Source: Algoriphagus faecimaris (GTDB lineage Bacteria > Bacteroidota > Bacteroidia > Cytophagales > Cyclobacteriaceae). From it: a DNA stretch of 64,000 nucleotides. How positions within the stretch are numbered: the first letter of the stretch is position 1; the number at the start of each line of letters is the position of its first letter. The notes under the pieces are model-generated. The model ran no database searches. It saw nothing but the letters and a program-made list of their open reading frames with translations, and was not told the origin of the DNA. The DNA lies in NCBI RefSeq assembly GCF_900101705.1, contig NZ_FNAC01000013.1, positions 52,385 through 116,384 on the forward strand. The letters run 5' to 3'. A program made the position numbers and the translations under genes. Below, piece after piece: positions 57,644 to 64,000 of this stretch.

Positions 57644-60600
57644 ATGAGGAGTAGGCTGATTTTATGTATCGTTTTTATATTCCAATTCACTTTTTGGATA
57701 TCTCATTACGCATCAGCACAAATATCTACTATCGGTAAGGAATTTTTCATTGGTTTCATGGATAATAATCGACGTAATATCCAGCCTGATGGTGTATTCA
57801 TATTGATTACCGCAATGGAAAACACTTCTGGAGTATTGCAAACTCCTATTCGATCTATTCCATTTACTTTAGTGGCAGGTGAACAATTCGTCCAAGAGTT
57901 TGATGGAGAGGATGAGGAAATTATCCACAGAGAAAGTGGTCGAGTAGAGTATCGCCCTGTTAAAGTTACCACCTCAGCGGATGTAACAGTCCATGTGCTA
58001 AACAGCAGGGAATTTAGCACAGATGGTACAGTGATTTTGCCAATAACAGCACTTTCTTCAGATTATTTAGTCACTGCCCACTATGACAGATTCGGACCTG
58101 ATCAGTCTCCCGGGTCAAACAGGAATTTTGAAAGCACCCTCTTAGTCATTGCGACAGCAGATGATACTGATGTGGAAATCATCCCGAGTGCGAGGACAGT
58201 CAATACCATACCAGCAGGCGCGCCTATTCGAATTAGGTTAAATCAAGGGGAAAGCTATCAAGTTAAAGCATTGGATGATTTGACTGGAACTAGTGTAAAA
58301 GTAATGAATCCGGATCCTGATAATTGCAAATTATTAGCAGTGTTCGGGGGGAATAAAACGAGTAGTGCAGGAGATTGTGGAACAAGCGGTGATCATGTTT
58401 TTCAGCAGGCTTATCCTTTGGAGAGTTGGGGTAAAGAATACCTCCATATCCCATTTGCAGGAAGAACTTCAGGGGAAATTATAAAAATTTTGGCAGCACA
58501 AGATCAAACAGAGATTTTCATCAACGGTGAATCTCAAGGTATTTTGAATGCAAGGGAATTCAGAAGGTTTGAATTCGAAAAAGAAGAGTTTGGATTGATT
58601 CAAACTTCAAAACCCACAACTGTTTCAGTCATCACCAAGAGTGCAGCTTGTAATGATTTTGGTCTTGCACCATTTGGTGATCCATCTTTGGTCACTTTAA
58701 GCTCTACCAATCAGCTATTGAAAGAAGTCAGTTTTTCCACCGGAAAGCTAACAGGTTCCCAAGACATAGATTTGATTCACTTTGTCAATTTGATCGTTCC
58801 TGCAAAAGGGCTTAATGAAACTTTCCTAAATGGACAATACATTGCTTCACAGTTTAGTCCCGTCCCAGTTTTTCCTGAGTTTTACTATGCTAGGATAGCT
58901 GTGCCCGAAGGAGTGAATACTATTTCTAATTTCGTAGGTTTTTTTGGGAATATGTATTCTTCGGGAAATATAGAATCCTACAGCTATGCCATTGGGGCTC
59001 GATTGGATAATATTCAATATGAAACGGAAACCAATTATGATTTTGAGGTAGATGGCGACAGAGTAGCCTGCTTGAATCAAGAAGGGGAGTGGACCATTCT
59101 TCCTGAGGACCCTAGATTTCAATTCTTTGAATGGGATTTTGGGGATGGTAAAGGTATTGAACCTGGGCAGACAGTCTCCCATATTTTTGAAGAAGAAGGG
59201 GTATTTACTGTTACTGTTTTTGCAAGTACAGGGGTAGAGGCTTGCGATTCCACGACCGAATATGTTTTTGAAGTAGAAGTAAATGGAGTTTTTGGAGAGT
59301 TGGAGGGACCTTCCTCTCTATGTCCTTTTACTGAGTCGGTACTTTATACTTTTTCGGATACTGACAATGTATCAAAACTGCTTTGGGAGGTAGAAGGTGG
59401 AGATATTGTAGTGGAGGAGGAAGATTTTATTCGTGTCAATTGGAATGAAGAACGATCGGATGCTTTCGTAAAAGTCACCCCTGTTGGACCTAATGGATGC
59501 CAGGGTGAAATTCAGCAGATAGATGTTGAGCTTATTGAAACAACTACACCCGCGACCCCTGCTGGTCAACAGGGGATTTGTGAAGGAGGATCTACCCTCT
59601 TGGAATACGAGGTGCCTTTCCCTTTGGACGAAAGGGTGTACGAATGGTTTATAGAAGGTGGAGCAATTCTTAACGGACAAAATTCCACTCAAGTAGAGGT
59701 AGAATGGGATCTGACTGCCACTAACCGTTCCATTTATTATGAAGAAAAGGCAACTTTTGGAGATTGTTTTGGAGTATCTGAAGTGCTACAAATAGACTTA
59801 TTTGATTCGATTGCAGTGGGTGAGGAAGTGATTGAATCTCCCTCCTGCCCGGGACAGAATGACGGGAGTATTCTGCTATCGGTTCAGGGTGGATCTGGCA
59901 ATTTGAGTTTTCAATGGCTGCATGATACTGAGCTTTCTGGAAATTCAGCTGATGGTCTCTCTGCAGGTATTTACGAAGTAACCGTGATAGATCAATCCGG
60001 CTGTGGAGAACAAACATTGAGAGTAGAAGTCAAGGATCCTGAACCTTTAACTTTGTTGAATGTAAGTACGGAGCCTACTTCCTGTTTTGATGCAGGAGAT
60101 GGAGGAGGATCCTTAGAAATCATAGGCGGTACTGCTCCCTACTTGGTCCTAGGTTTAGAATCCTCTTGGGACGGCAGTAGACTTTATTTTTCTGGTCTCG
60201 GAAGAGGTGATAACCAAGTGACTGTTCAAGATGCAAAGGGATGTAATCTTCTAGTTGATTTGGTGATCGATAGTCCTGATGTCCTACAACTGGAATTTGA
60301 GGAAATCCAGCCGGGATGCCCTGGAGGCATTGATGGAGCTTTACAAGCCCGGGTAGCAGGAGGCACGGGACCCTACGAGTACCTATGGGAGGATGGAAGC
60401 CAAACTATCCGATTGGAAGGCCTTTCCTCGGGAGAGTATGAGTTGCTGGTAATCGATAGTAATGGATGTCAGGTAAGTGGAGTGGGAATAGTCTCACAGA
60501 CCAAGCCGAGTGTAAGGATGCCCACTGGATTTAATCCTCAGGAGGGGCCGTATCAGCCGATTTCCAACTGTAGTATATCTTATCAATTGGCAGTCTTTAA

Positions 60601-60766
60601 CCGATGGGGGCAGTTGATTTTTTCTGGCCAAGAAGGATGGTCGGGGAATTTTGAGGGAAAAAGCGCACCTGTAGGTGTTTATACTTTCTTATTAGTCTAT
60701 GAATATTCCTTGGAGCAAGGTGTTGGTCGTGAGCAGCTCAGAGGAAGTTTTACCTTGATTGAGTGA
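57644..60766 (+). CDS. Giant secreted protein 3 of 3
   Basis: 1040 residues with the same architecture: signal peptide ending before ISTIGKEFFIGFMDNN, IgGFc-binding-like head (CKLLAVFGGNK, GDHVFQQAYPLESWG), PKD near 499 (WDFGDGKG), two PKD-like modules (GPSSLCPFTES, GQQGICEGGST), three SprB repeats (SPSCPGQNDGS near 732, TSCFDAGDGGG, PGCPGGIDGAL) and a T9SS type B domain near 957 (VRMPTGFNPQEG; AVFNRWGQLIFSGQEGWSG). Its second SprB repeat is much closer to that of protein 2 (VLGLESSWDGSRL versus VMGLESFWDGERL) than to protein 1. It follows gene 2 by 26 nt. Ligand unknown. Confidence 0.9.
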   Translation: MRSRLILCIVFIFQFTFWISHYASAQISTIGKEFFIGFMDNNRRNIQPDGVFILITAMENTSGVLQTPIRSIPFTLVAGEQFVQEFDGEDEEIIHRESGRVEYRPVKVTTSADVTVHVLNSREFSTDGTVILPITALSSDYLVTAHYDRFGPDQSPGSNRNFESTLLVIATADDTDVEIIPSARTVNTIPAGAPIRIRLNQGESYQVKALDDLTGTSVKVMNPDPDNCKLLAVFGGNKTSSAGDCGTSGDHVFQQAYPLESWGKEYLHIPFAGRTSGEIIKILAAQDQTEIFINGESQGILNAREFRRFEFEKEEFGLIQTSKPTTVSVITKSAACNDFGLAPFGDPSLVTLSSTNQLLKEVSFSTGKLTGSQDIDLIHFVNLIVPAKGLNETFLNGQYIASQFSPVPVFPEFYYARIAVPEGVNTISNFVGFFGNMYSSGNIESYSYAIGARLDNIQYETETNYDFEVDGDRVACLNQEGEWTILPEDPRFQFFEWDFGDGKGIEPGQTVSHIFEEEGVFTVTVFASTGVEACDSTTEYVFEVEVNGVFGELEGPSSLCPFTESVLYTFSDTDNVSKLLWEVEGGDIVVEEEDFIRVNWNEERSDAFVKVTPVGPNGCQGEIQQIDVELIETTTPATPAGQQGICEGGSTLLEYEVPFPLDERVYEWFIEGGAILNGQNSTQVEVEWDLTATNRSIYYEEKATFGDCFGVSEVLQIDLFDSIAVGEEVIESPSCPGQNDGSILLSVQGGSGNLSFQWLHDTELSGNSADGLSAGIYEVTVIDQSGCGEQTLRVEVKDPEPLTLLNVSTEPTSCFDAGDGGGSLEIIGGTAPYLVLGLESSWDGSRLYFSGLGRGDNQVTVQDAKGCNLLVDLVIDSPDVLQLEFEEIQPGCPGGIDGALQARVAGGTGPYEYLWEDGSQTIRLEGLSSGEYELLVIDSNGCQVSGVGIVSQTKPSVRMPTGFNPQEGPYQPISNCSISYQLAVFNRWGQLIFSGQEGWSGNFEGKSAPVGVYTFLLVYEYSLEQGVGREQLRGSFTLIE

Positions 60767-60775
60767 TTTTTCTGT

Positions 60776-60812
60776 TTTGTCTCGTCGTAAATCATCTTAT
60801 CTCTTAGCTTTG
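60776..60812 (+). promoter_or_regulatory. Possible promoter of galE
   Basis: TTTG (60776-60779) and TAGCTTTG (60805-60812) match the two Bacteroidota boxes but with a 25-nt spacer, longer than the usual 19-21. The -7 box is 20 nt from the ATG. Confidence 0.4.
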
Positions 60813-60832
60813 CTTAAATTATTTTTGAATCA

Positions 60833-61840
60833 ATGAAAAAGATATTAATCACAGGAGGAGCCGGATACATTGGTTCCCATACCGCTGTAGAACTAATTAA
60901 TGGGGGATTTGAACCTATTATTTTGGATGATTTATCCAATTCAGAAGAAAAAGTTCTCGGTCGATTGGAAGAGATCGTAGGAAAAAAATTAATCTTTTAT
61001 AAAGGAGATTGTAATGATCCAGCGATTTTGGATCAAATAGGAAAGGAGCATGAGCTCGCAGGTGTGATTCATTTTGCAGCCTATAAAGCGGTAGGTGAAA
61101 GTACAGCATTACCTTTGAAGTACTACAAGAATAATATTGGTTCACTTTTAGTTTTACTGGAGTTTATGCAAAAGCAGGAAATCAAAGACATAGTATTTTC
61201 CTCATCCTGTACTGTTTATGGCCAGCCCGATCACCTACCTGTCACCGAATCCACTCCCCGTAAAGAGGCCGAAAGCCCCTATGGAAATACCAAAAAAGTA
61301 TGTGAGGATATTTTAGTGGACTTTGTGAAAAGCAAACAGGGAATCCGAGTGATATCTCTTCGATACTTTAACCCGGTAGGTGCTCATCCGAGTGGAAAGA
61401 TAGGGGAGTTACCTTTAGGGACACCAAGTAATTTGGTTCCTTTCGTAACACAAACCGCAGCTGGAATACGAGAAAAGTTGACAGTTTTTGGAGACGATTA
61501 CGATACTCCTGATGGTTCTTGTGTCAGAGATTTTATCCATGTGATGGATTTGGCTGATGCCCATGTCAAAGCCCTGAGTTTTTTGGAGAGTAAAGAGGAC
61601 GACTATTATGAGGTTTTCAATGTAGGATCAGGAAATGGTAATACCGTTTTGGAAGTGATCGAGACCTTTGAAAAAGTGAATGGTCTTAAACTGAATTATC
61701 AAATAGGACCTAGGAGACCCGGTGATGTGGTAAAGATCTGGGCTGACACAAAGAAAATCAATCAAGTTTTAGGCTGGAGTCCTCAAAACTCTCTAGCAGA
61801 CTCTATGAGAGATAGCTGGAACTGGCAGAAAAGTCTATAA
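60833..61840 (+). CDS. galE: UDP-glucose 4-epimerase
   Basis: 335 residues, the standard length. NAD loop ITGGAGYIGSHTAVEL, FAAYKAVGESTALPLKYY, catalytic Ser in SSSCTVYG and the YxxxK pair in SPYGNTKKVCED, then RYFNPVGAHPSGKIGE and GTPDGSCVRDFIHVMDLA-like block (YDTPDGSCVRDFIHV). It interconverts UDP-glucose and UDP-galactose for galactose use or envelope glycans. It follows the giant-protein trio by 66 nt with a possible promoter of its own; no other sugar gene is adjacent. Confidence 0.95.
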   Translation: MKKILITGGAGYIGSHTAVELINGGFEPIILDDLSNSEEKVLGRLEEIVGKKLIFYKGDCNDPAILDQIGKEHELAGVIHFAAYKAVGESTALPLKYYKNNIGSLLVLLEFMQKQEIKDIVFSSSCTVYGQPDHLPVTESTPRKEAESPYGNTKKVCEDILVDFVKSKQGIRVISLRYFNPVGAHPSGKIGELPLGTPSNLVPFVTQTAAGIREKLTVFGDDYDTPDGSCVRDFIHVMDLADAHVKALSFLESKEDDYYEVFNVGSGNGNTVLEVIETFEKVNGLKLNYQIGPRRPGDVVKIWADTKKINQVLGWSPQNSLADSMRDSWNWQKSL

Positions 61841-61843
61841 AGG

Positions 61844-61877
61844 AAAGGCCGCCATTCTCTGAAAATAGCGGCCTTTT
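61844..61877. terminator. Bidirectional terminator between galE and ggt
   Basis: AAAGGCCGC / GCGGCCTTT stem with a 15-nt loop; serves both convergent genes. Confidence 0.8.
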
Positions 61878-61882
61878 GTTTA

Positions 61883-63577
61883 TCAATAACCTGCGGCTTG
61901 ACCGTCTTTTCGAGATTCGGATGCGCCGTAGTATACTTTTCTTATGGGATCAAATTTTATGGCTTGATAGCCACCATAAGGCCCTATGCTAAACTCTACG
62001 CGATGACCTTTTTCTTCCAGACTTCGGATCACTTCCCAAGAAAAGCCACTTTCCAAGTTTAATGAACCTCCCGAAGTCATGACCGATCCGGTAGGTTGGG
62101 ATGAGCCTACATGCCGCATTCTGGGGGCATCACCGGCTTCTTGCAGGTTCATGCCAAAATCAATCATATTGACAATAATCTGTGTATGACCCTGTGGCTG
62201 GACAGCGCCTCCCATCAAGCCAAAACTCATAAAAGGCTCTCCATCTTTAGTGACAAATGCCGGGATGATTGTGTGAAAAGGTCGTTTTCCCTTAGCTAAT
62301 GAATTCCAATGGTTTTCATCTTTGACATTAAACATCTGTCCGCGGTTTTGAAGGACAAATCCCAATCCATCCGGAACCATAGCCGATCCAAATTCATCAT
62401 AAATACTTTGAATCAAAGAAACCATATTTCCTTCGGAGTCCGCGACTGTAAGGTAGGTCGTGTTGCCTTTTTCTATATCACCAGCAGGATACTCCCTGGC
62501 TGCTTTATCCAAATCGATGTGTTTTCTTCGCTCTGATGCATATTCTTTCGATATTAAATATTCGACAGGAATTTGATTGAACTCAGGGTCAGCATAGAAT
62601 TTAGCACGATCTTCATAGGCCAGTTTTTTCGCTTCTGTTAATACATGAAGATATTCGGCACTACCAAATCCCATAGATTTTAGATCATAAGCCTCCAGAA
62701 TATTCAGCATTTGTAAAGCAGCTATCCCTTGTCCATTGGGTGGGAGTTCCCATACATCGTAACCTCTGTAATTGGTACTGACAGGATCTACCCACTCGGA
62801 TGTATGATTGGCCAAATCCTCATAACTCAAATAGCCCTCATGCTTTTTCATAAAGGCATCTATGGTCTTGGCGATCTCACCTTTGTAGAAGGCATCTCTA
62901 CCACCCTTTGCGATCAGGTCATAGGTCCTTGCCAAATCTGCATTTCTGAAAACATCTCCCTTTTGTGGAGTAGTTTTACCATTAGGCATGTAGGTGGATC
63001 TAAAGCCTGGAAAATCTTGCATGCGTTCCCAGTTATTATTCATCTGATAAGCGATGACCTCTGAGACGGGAAAACCATTATTACCATAGTCTATGGATGG
63101 CTGTAAAATTTCCTGCATACTGAGTTTTCCAAACCGTTTATGCAACTCAAACCAGCCATCCACACAGCCAGGAACTGAAATAGGCAAGGGTCCTAACAAA
63201 GGAGCATAATCGAGCCCTTTTTCTTTAAACGTCTCCATTGTCAAGCTGGCAGGAGCTCTTCCACTGCCATTTAAACCATAGAGTTTTTTGGATTTGGCAT
63301 CCCAAACTATGGCGAAAATATCACCACCGATGCCACAGGAATGAGGTTCTACCAAACCTAGCATAGCATTGGCAGCTATTGCTGCATCCATAGCCGCCCC
63401 CCCTTTTTTCAAAATGTCTAATGCGGCCTGAGTAGCAAGGGGCTGACTGGTAGCCACCATTCCATTTTGGGCTAGAATCTCAGAGCGGGTAGTAAATGCC
63501 CTTCCTGTGAGCCTATCCTGAGCATGTGATAGGAAAGGGATTAAACCAAAAAGAAATAGAGTATATAGTTTTTTCAT
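61883..63577 (-). CDS. ggt: Gamma-glutamyltransferase
   Basis: 564 residues from the ATG at 63577, chosen because MKKLYTLFLFGLIPFLSHAQ is a signal peptide; the frame runs upstream without a start that makes sense. Large-subunit motifs: GGAAMDAAIAANAMLGLVEP, HSCGIGGDIFAIV, NGSGRAPA. The autoprocessing and nucleophile Thr begins the small subunit at GNTTYLTVADSEGNMVSLIQ (about residue 375). The chain then has GFVLQNRGQMF, FGLMGGAVQPQGH and the C-terminal GASESRKDGQAAGY. The periplasmic or secreted enzyme removes or transfers gamma-glutamyl groups, for example from glutathione. Monocistronic. Confidence 0.94.
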   Translation of the reverse strand: MKKLYTLFLFGLIPFLSHAQDRLTGRAFTTRSEILAQNGMVATSQPLATQAALDILKKGGAAMDAAIAANAMLGLVEPHSCGIGGDIFAIVWDAKSKKLYGLNGSGRAPASLTMETFKEKGLDYAPLLGPLPISVPGCVDGWFELHKRFGKLSMQEILQPSIDYGNNGFPVSEVIAYQMNNNWERMQDFPGFRSTYMPNGKTTPQKGDVFRNADLARTYDLIAKGGRDAFYKGEIAKTIDAFMKKHEGYLSYEDLANHTSEWVDPVSTNYRGYDVWELPPNGQGIAALQMLNILEAYDLKSMGFGSAEYLHVLTEAKKLAYEDRAKFYADPEFNQIPVEYLISKEYASERRKHIDLDKAAREYPAGDIEKGNTTYLTVADSEGNMVSLIQSIYDEFGSAMVPDGLGFVLQNRGQMFNVKDENHWNSLAKGKRPFHTIIPAFVTKDGEPFMSFGLMGGAVQPQGHTQIIVNMIDFGMNLQEAGDAPRMRHVGSSQPTGSVMTSGGSLNLESGFSWEVIRSLEEKGHRVEFSIGPYGGYQAIKFDPIRKVYYGASESRKDGQAAGY

Positions 63578-63683
63578 TTGAATTGATCTTTGGACGAAAA
63601 TAAGAGGATTCAAGTAAAGATAAATTGAAAAAATGCTGAGAGGTAAATCCGGATTCAGAAAGGGAAGTTGATGAGAAGTGTTA

Positions 63684-63716
63684 AAAACAAAAAGCCCAAG
63701 ATTTCTCTCGGGCTTT
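63684..63716 (-). terminator. Terminator downstream of the GIY-YIG/tRNA-like locus
   Basis: On the minus strand AAAGCCCGAGA / TCTTGGGCTTT (one G-T pair) with a GAAA tetraloop and a T-rich tail. It ends a transcript that would include the nuclease gene, the tRNA-like segment and both palindromes. Confidence 0.75.
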
Positions 63717-63732
63717 GATGCGGAATAGCCTG

Positions 63733-63747
63733 TCCCGAGCATCGGGA
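63733..63747. repeat. REP-like palindrome, copy A
   Basis: TCCCGAGCATCGGGA: 6-bp arms around a 3-nt centre. Together with the flanking CCTG (63729-63732) it faces copy B in inverted orientation. Confidence 0.75.
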
Positions 63748-63808
63748 GACGGGACTCGAACCCGCGACCTTCCCGAGCATCGGGACAGGCATCCTAACCA
63801 GCTGAATG
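63748..63808 (-). pseudogene. tRNA-like relic (D-arm and T-arm only, tRNA-Asp-like)
   Basis: Read on the minus strand, ATTCAGCTGGTTAGGATGCC (from 63808) is a standard tRNA D-arm and GGTCGCGGGTTCGAGTCCCG (from 63769) a standard T-arm. The wording, with GCCTGTC between them, is closest to tRNA-Asp (anticodon GTC). In place of the anticodon stem-loop stands the palindrome 63771-63785, and there is no matching acceptor stem, so it cannot be a working tRNA. The D-arm overlaps the stop codon of the GIY-YIG gene. Confidence 0.65.
63771..63785. repeat. REP-like palindrome, copy B
   Basis: TCCCGAGCATCGGGA again, followed by CAGG (63786-63789). Copies A and B flank the 23-bp T-arm segment. Confidence 0.75.
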
Positions 63809-64000
63809 ATTTTGGATAAGGTTTAGCAAGAAGGATCTGCTTTTTTGGGCTTTCAAAAATTTCTCTCTGATCAATGCCTCTTTTTTGGAGGAGTATTTTT
63901 CAGTATAAAGTAATTTCCAGGGCTGTTTTTTCCCTGTGTATCCTCTATGTGGTCGATTATGTTTTTCGAGTCTAGAAAGCGGGTCGGCTGAACTTCCGAT
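63794..64000 (-). CDS. GIY-YIG nuclease family protein (5' end outside window)
   Basis: The last 68 codons of a minus-strand gene that begins beyond the window. IGSSADPLSRLEKHNRPHRG is the end of the YIG strand and the conserved helix (His13-Asn14), followed by YTGKKQPWKLLYTEKYSSKK and EALIREKFLK with the catalytic-helix Glu. The layout fits stand-alone GIY-YIG proteins of about 80-100 residues (often misnamed excinuclease UvrC-like). The chain ends LLNLIQNHSAG, and its last codons and TAG stop lie inside a tRNA D-arm-like sequence. The biological role of these small nucleases is not established; a mobile or repair function is possible. Confidence 0.85.
   Translation of the reverse strand: MGSSADPLSRLEKHNRPHRGYTGKKQPWKLLYTEKYSSKKEALIREKFLKAQKSRSFLLNLIQNHSAG

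Noticed and set aside
56649..60500. Tandem DNA repeats in the adhesin genes
   Set aside because: The repeats are protein modules with diverged codons, not direct DNA repeats; no microsatellite is seen.
63578..63742. Upstream extension of the ggt frame
   Set aside because: It would place 55 residues before a perfect signal peptide and run through a terminator and a palindrome; the true start is 63577.
63721..63808. Functional tRNA gene on the minus strand
   Set aside because: D-arm and T-arm are present, but there is no 7-nt anticodon loop and no pairing acceptor stem.

Overview
The window looks like a chromosomal segment of a Bacteroidota bacterium, most likely of the order Cytophagales (Cyclobacteriaceae/Algoriphagus-like; the family is an inference). 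The signs are: type IX secretion (T9SS) C-terminal sorting domains, a SusE-type starch-binding lipoprotein, a TonB receptor with an N-terminal carboxypeptidase-regulatory-like domain, a one-chain alpha/beta 2-oxoacid dehydrogenase E1, PSCyt/DUF1501 proteins, weak Shine-Dalgarno sites, and promoters of the TTTG / TAnnTTTG type. The sequence is moderately AT-rich, and nearly all of it is ordinary, well-packed core and accessory gene content.

Layout. 1-10243: an alpha-glucan utilisation cluster (GH31 alpha-glucosidase, LacI regulator, SusE-like lipoprotein, T9SS-secreted GH13 amylase, class II fructose-bisphosphate aldolase, lipoprotein GH13). It has LacI-type operators but no SusC/SusD. 10247-13235: dacB-DUF423-yggS operon and a DUF302 gene. 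13311-17273: alanine dehydrogenase and the fused E1. 17310-20389: lipoproteins, a LuxE-like acyl-protein synthetase and a sigma-54-type response regulator without a DNA-binding domain. 20411-20827: RNase P RNA on the minus strand. 21037-26497: TonB receptor, DUF3109, HGSNAT-like membrane acyltransferase, PPK2. 26525-35775: GH20 hexosaminidase facing a four-gene operon of planctomycete-type cytochrome/DUF1501 proteins plus a SIS sugar-phosphate protein. 35940-41554: pdxA, then yceD-rpmF, fabH, efp, accB, accC (fatty-acid initiation and translation). 41661-50577: rsmA, mgtE, a 2-hydroxyacid dehydrogenase, greA, a HIT protein, a small membrane protein, an RlmI-type methyltransferase, a sodium:solute symporter and an ABC-F protein. 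50740-60766: three tandem paralogous giant secreted proteins (IgGFc-binding-like head, PKD, PKD-like modules, three SprB repeats, gliding-type C-terminus). 60833-63577: galE and ggt. 63684-64000: the 3' end of a GIY-YIG nuclease gene that runs into a tRNA-like relic flanked by REP-like palindromes.

How it fits together. The left end degrades starch or maltodextrins outside and at the surface of the cell and feeds hexose phosphates into glycolysis under one LacI-family regulator. The middle is housekeeping. The trio of surface proteins is the main accessory block. The GIY-YIG/tRNA-like/palindrome junction at the right edge is the most unusual structure; a palindrome with the same arm sequence also forms a helix of RNase P RNA at 20663-20680.
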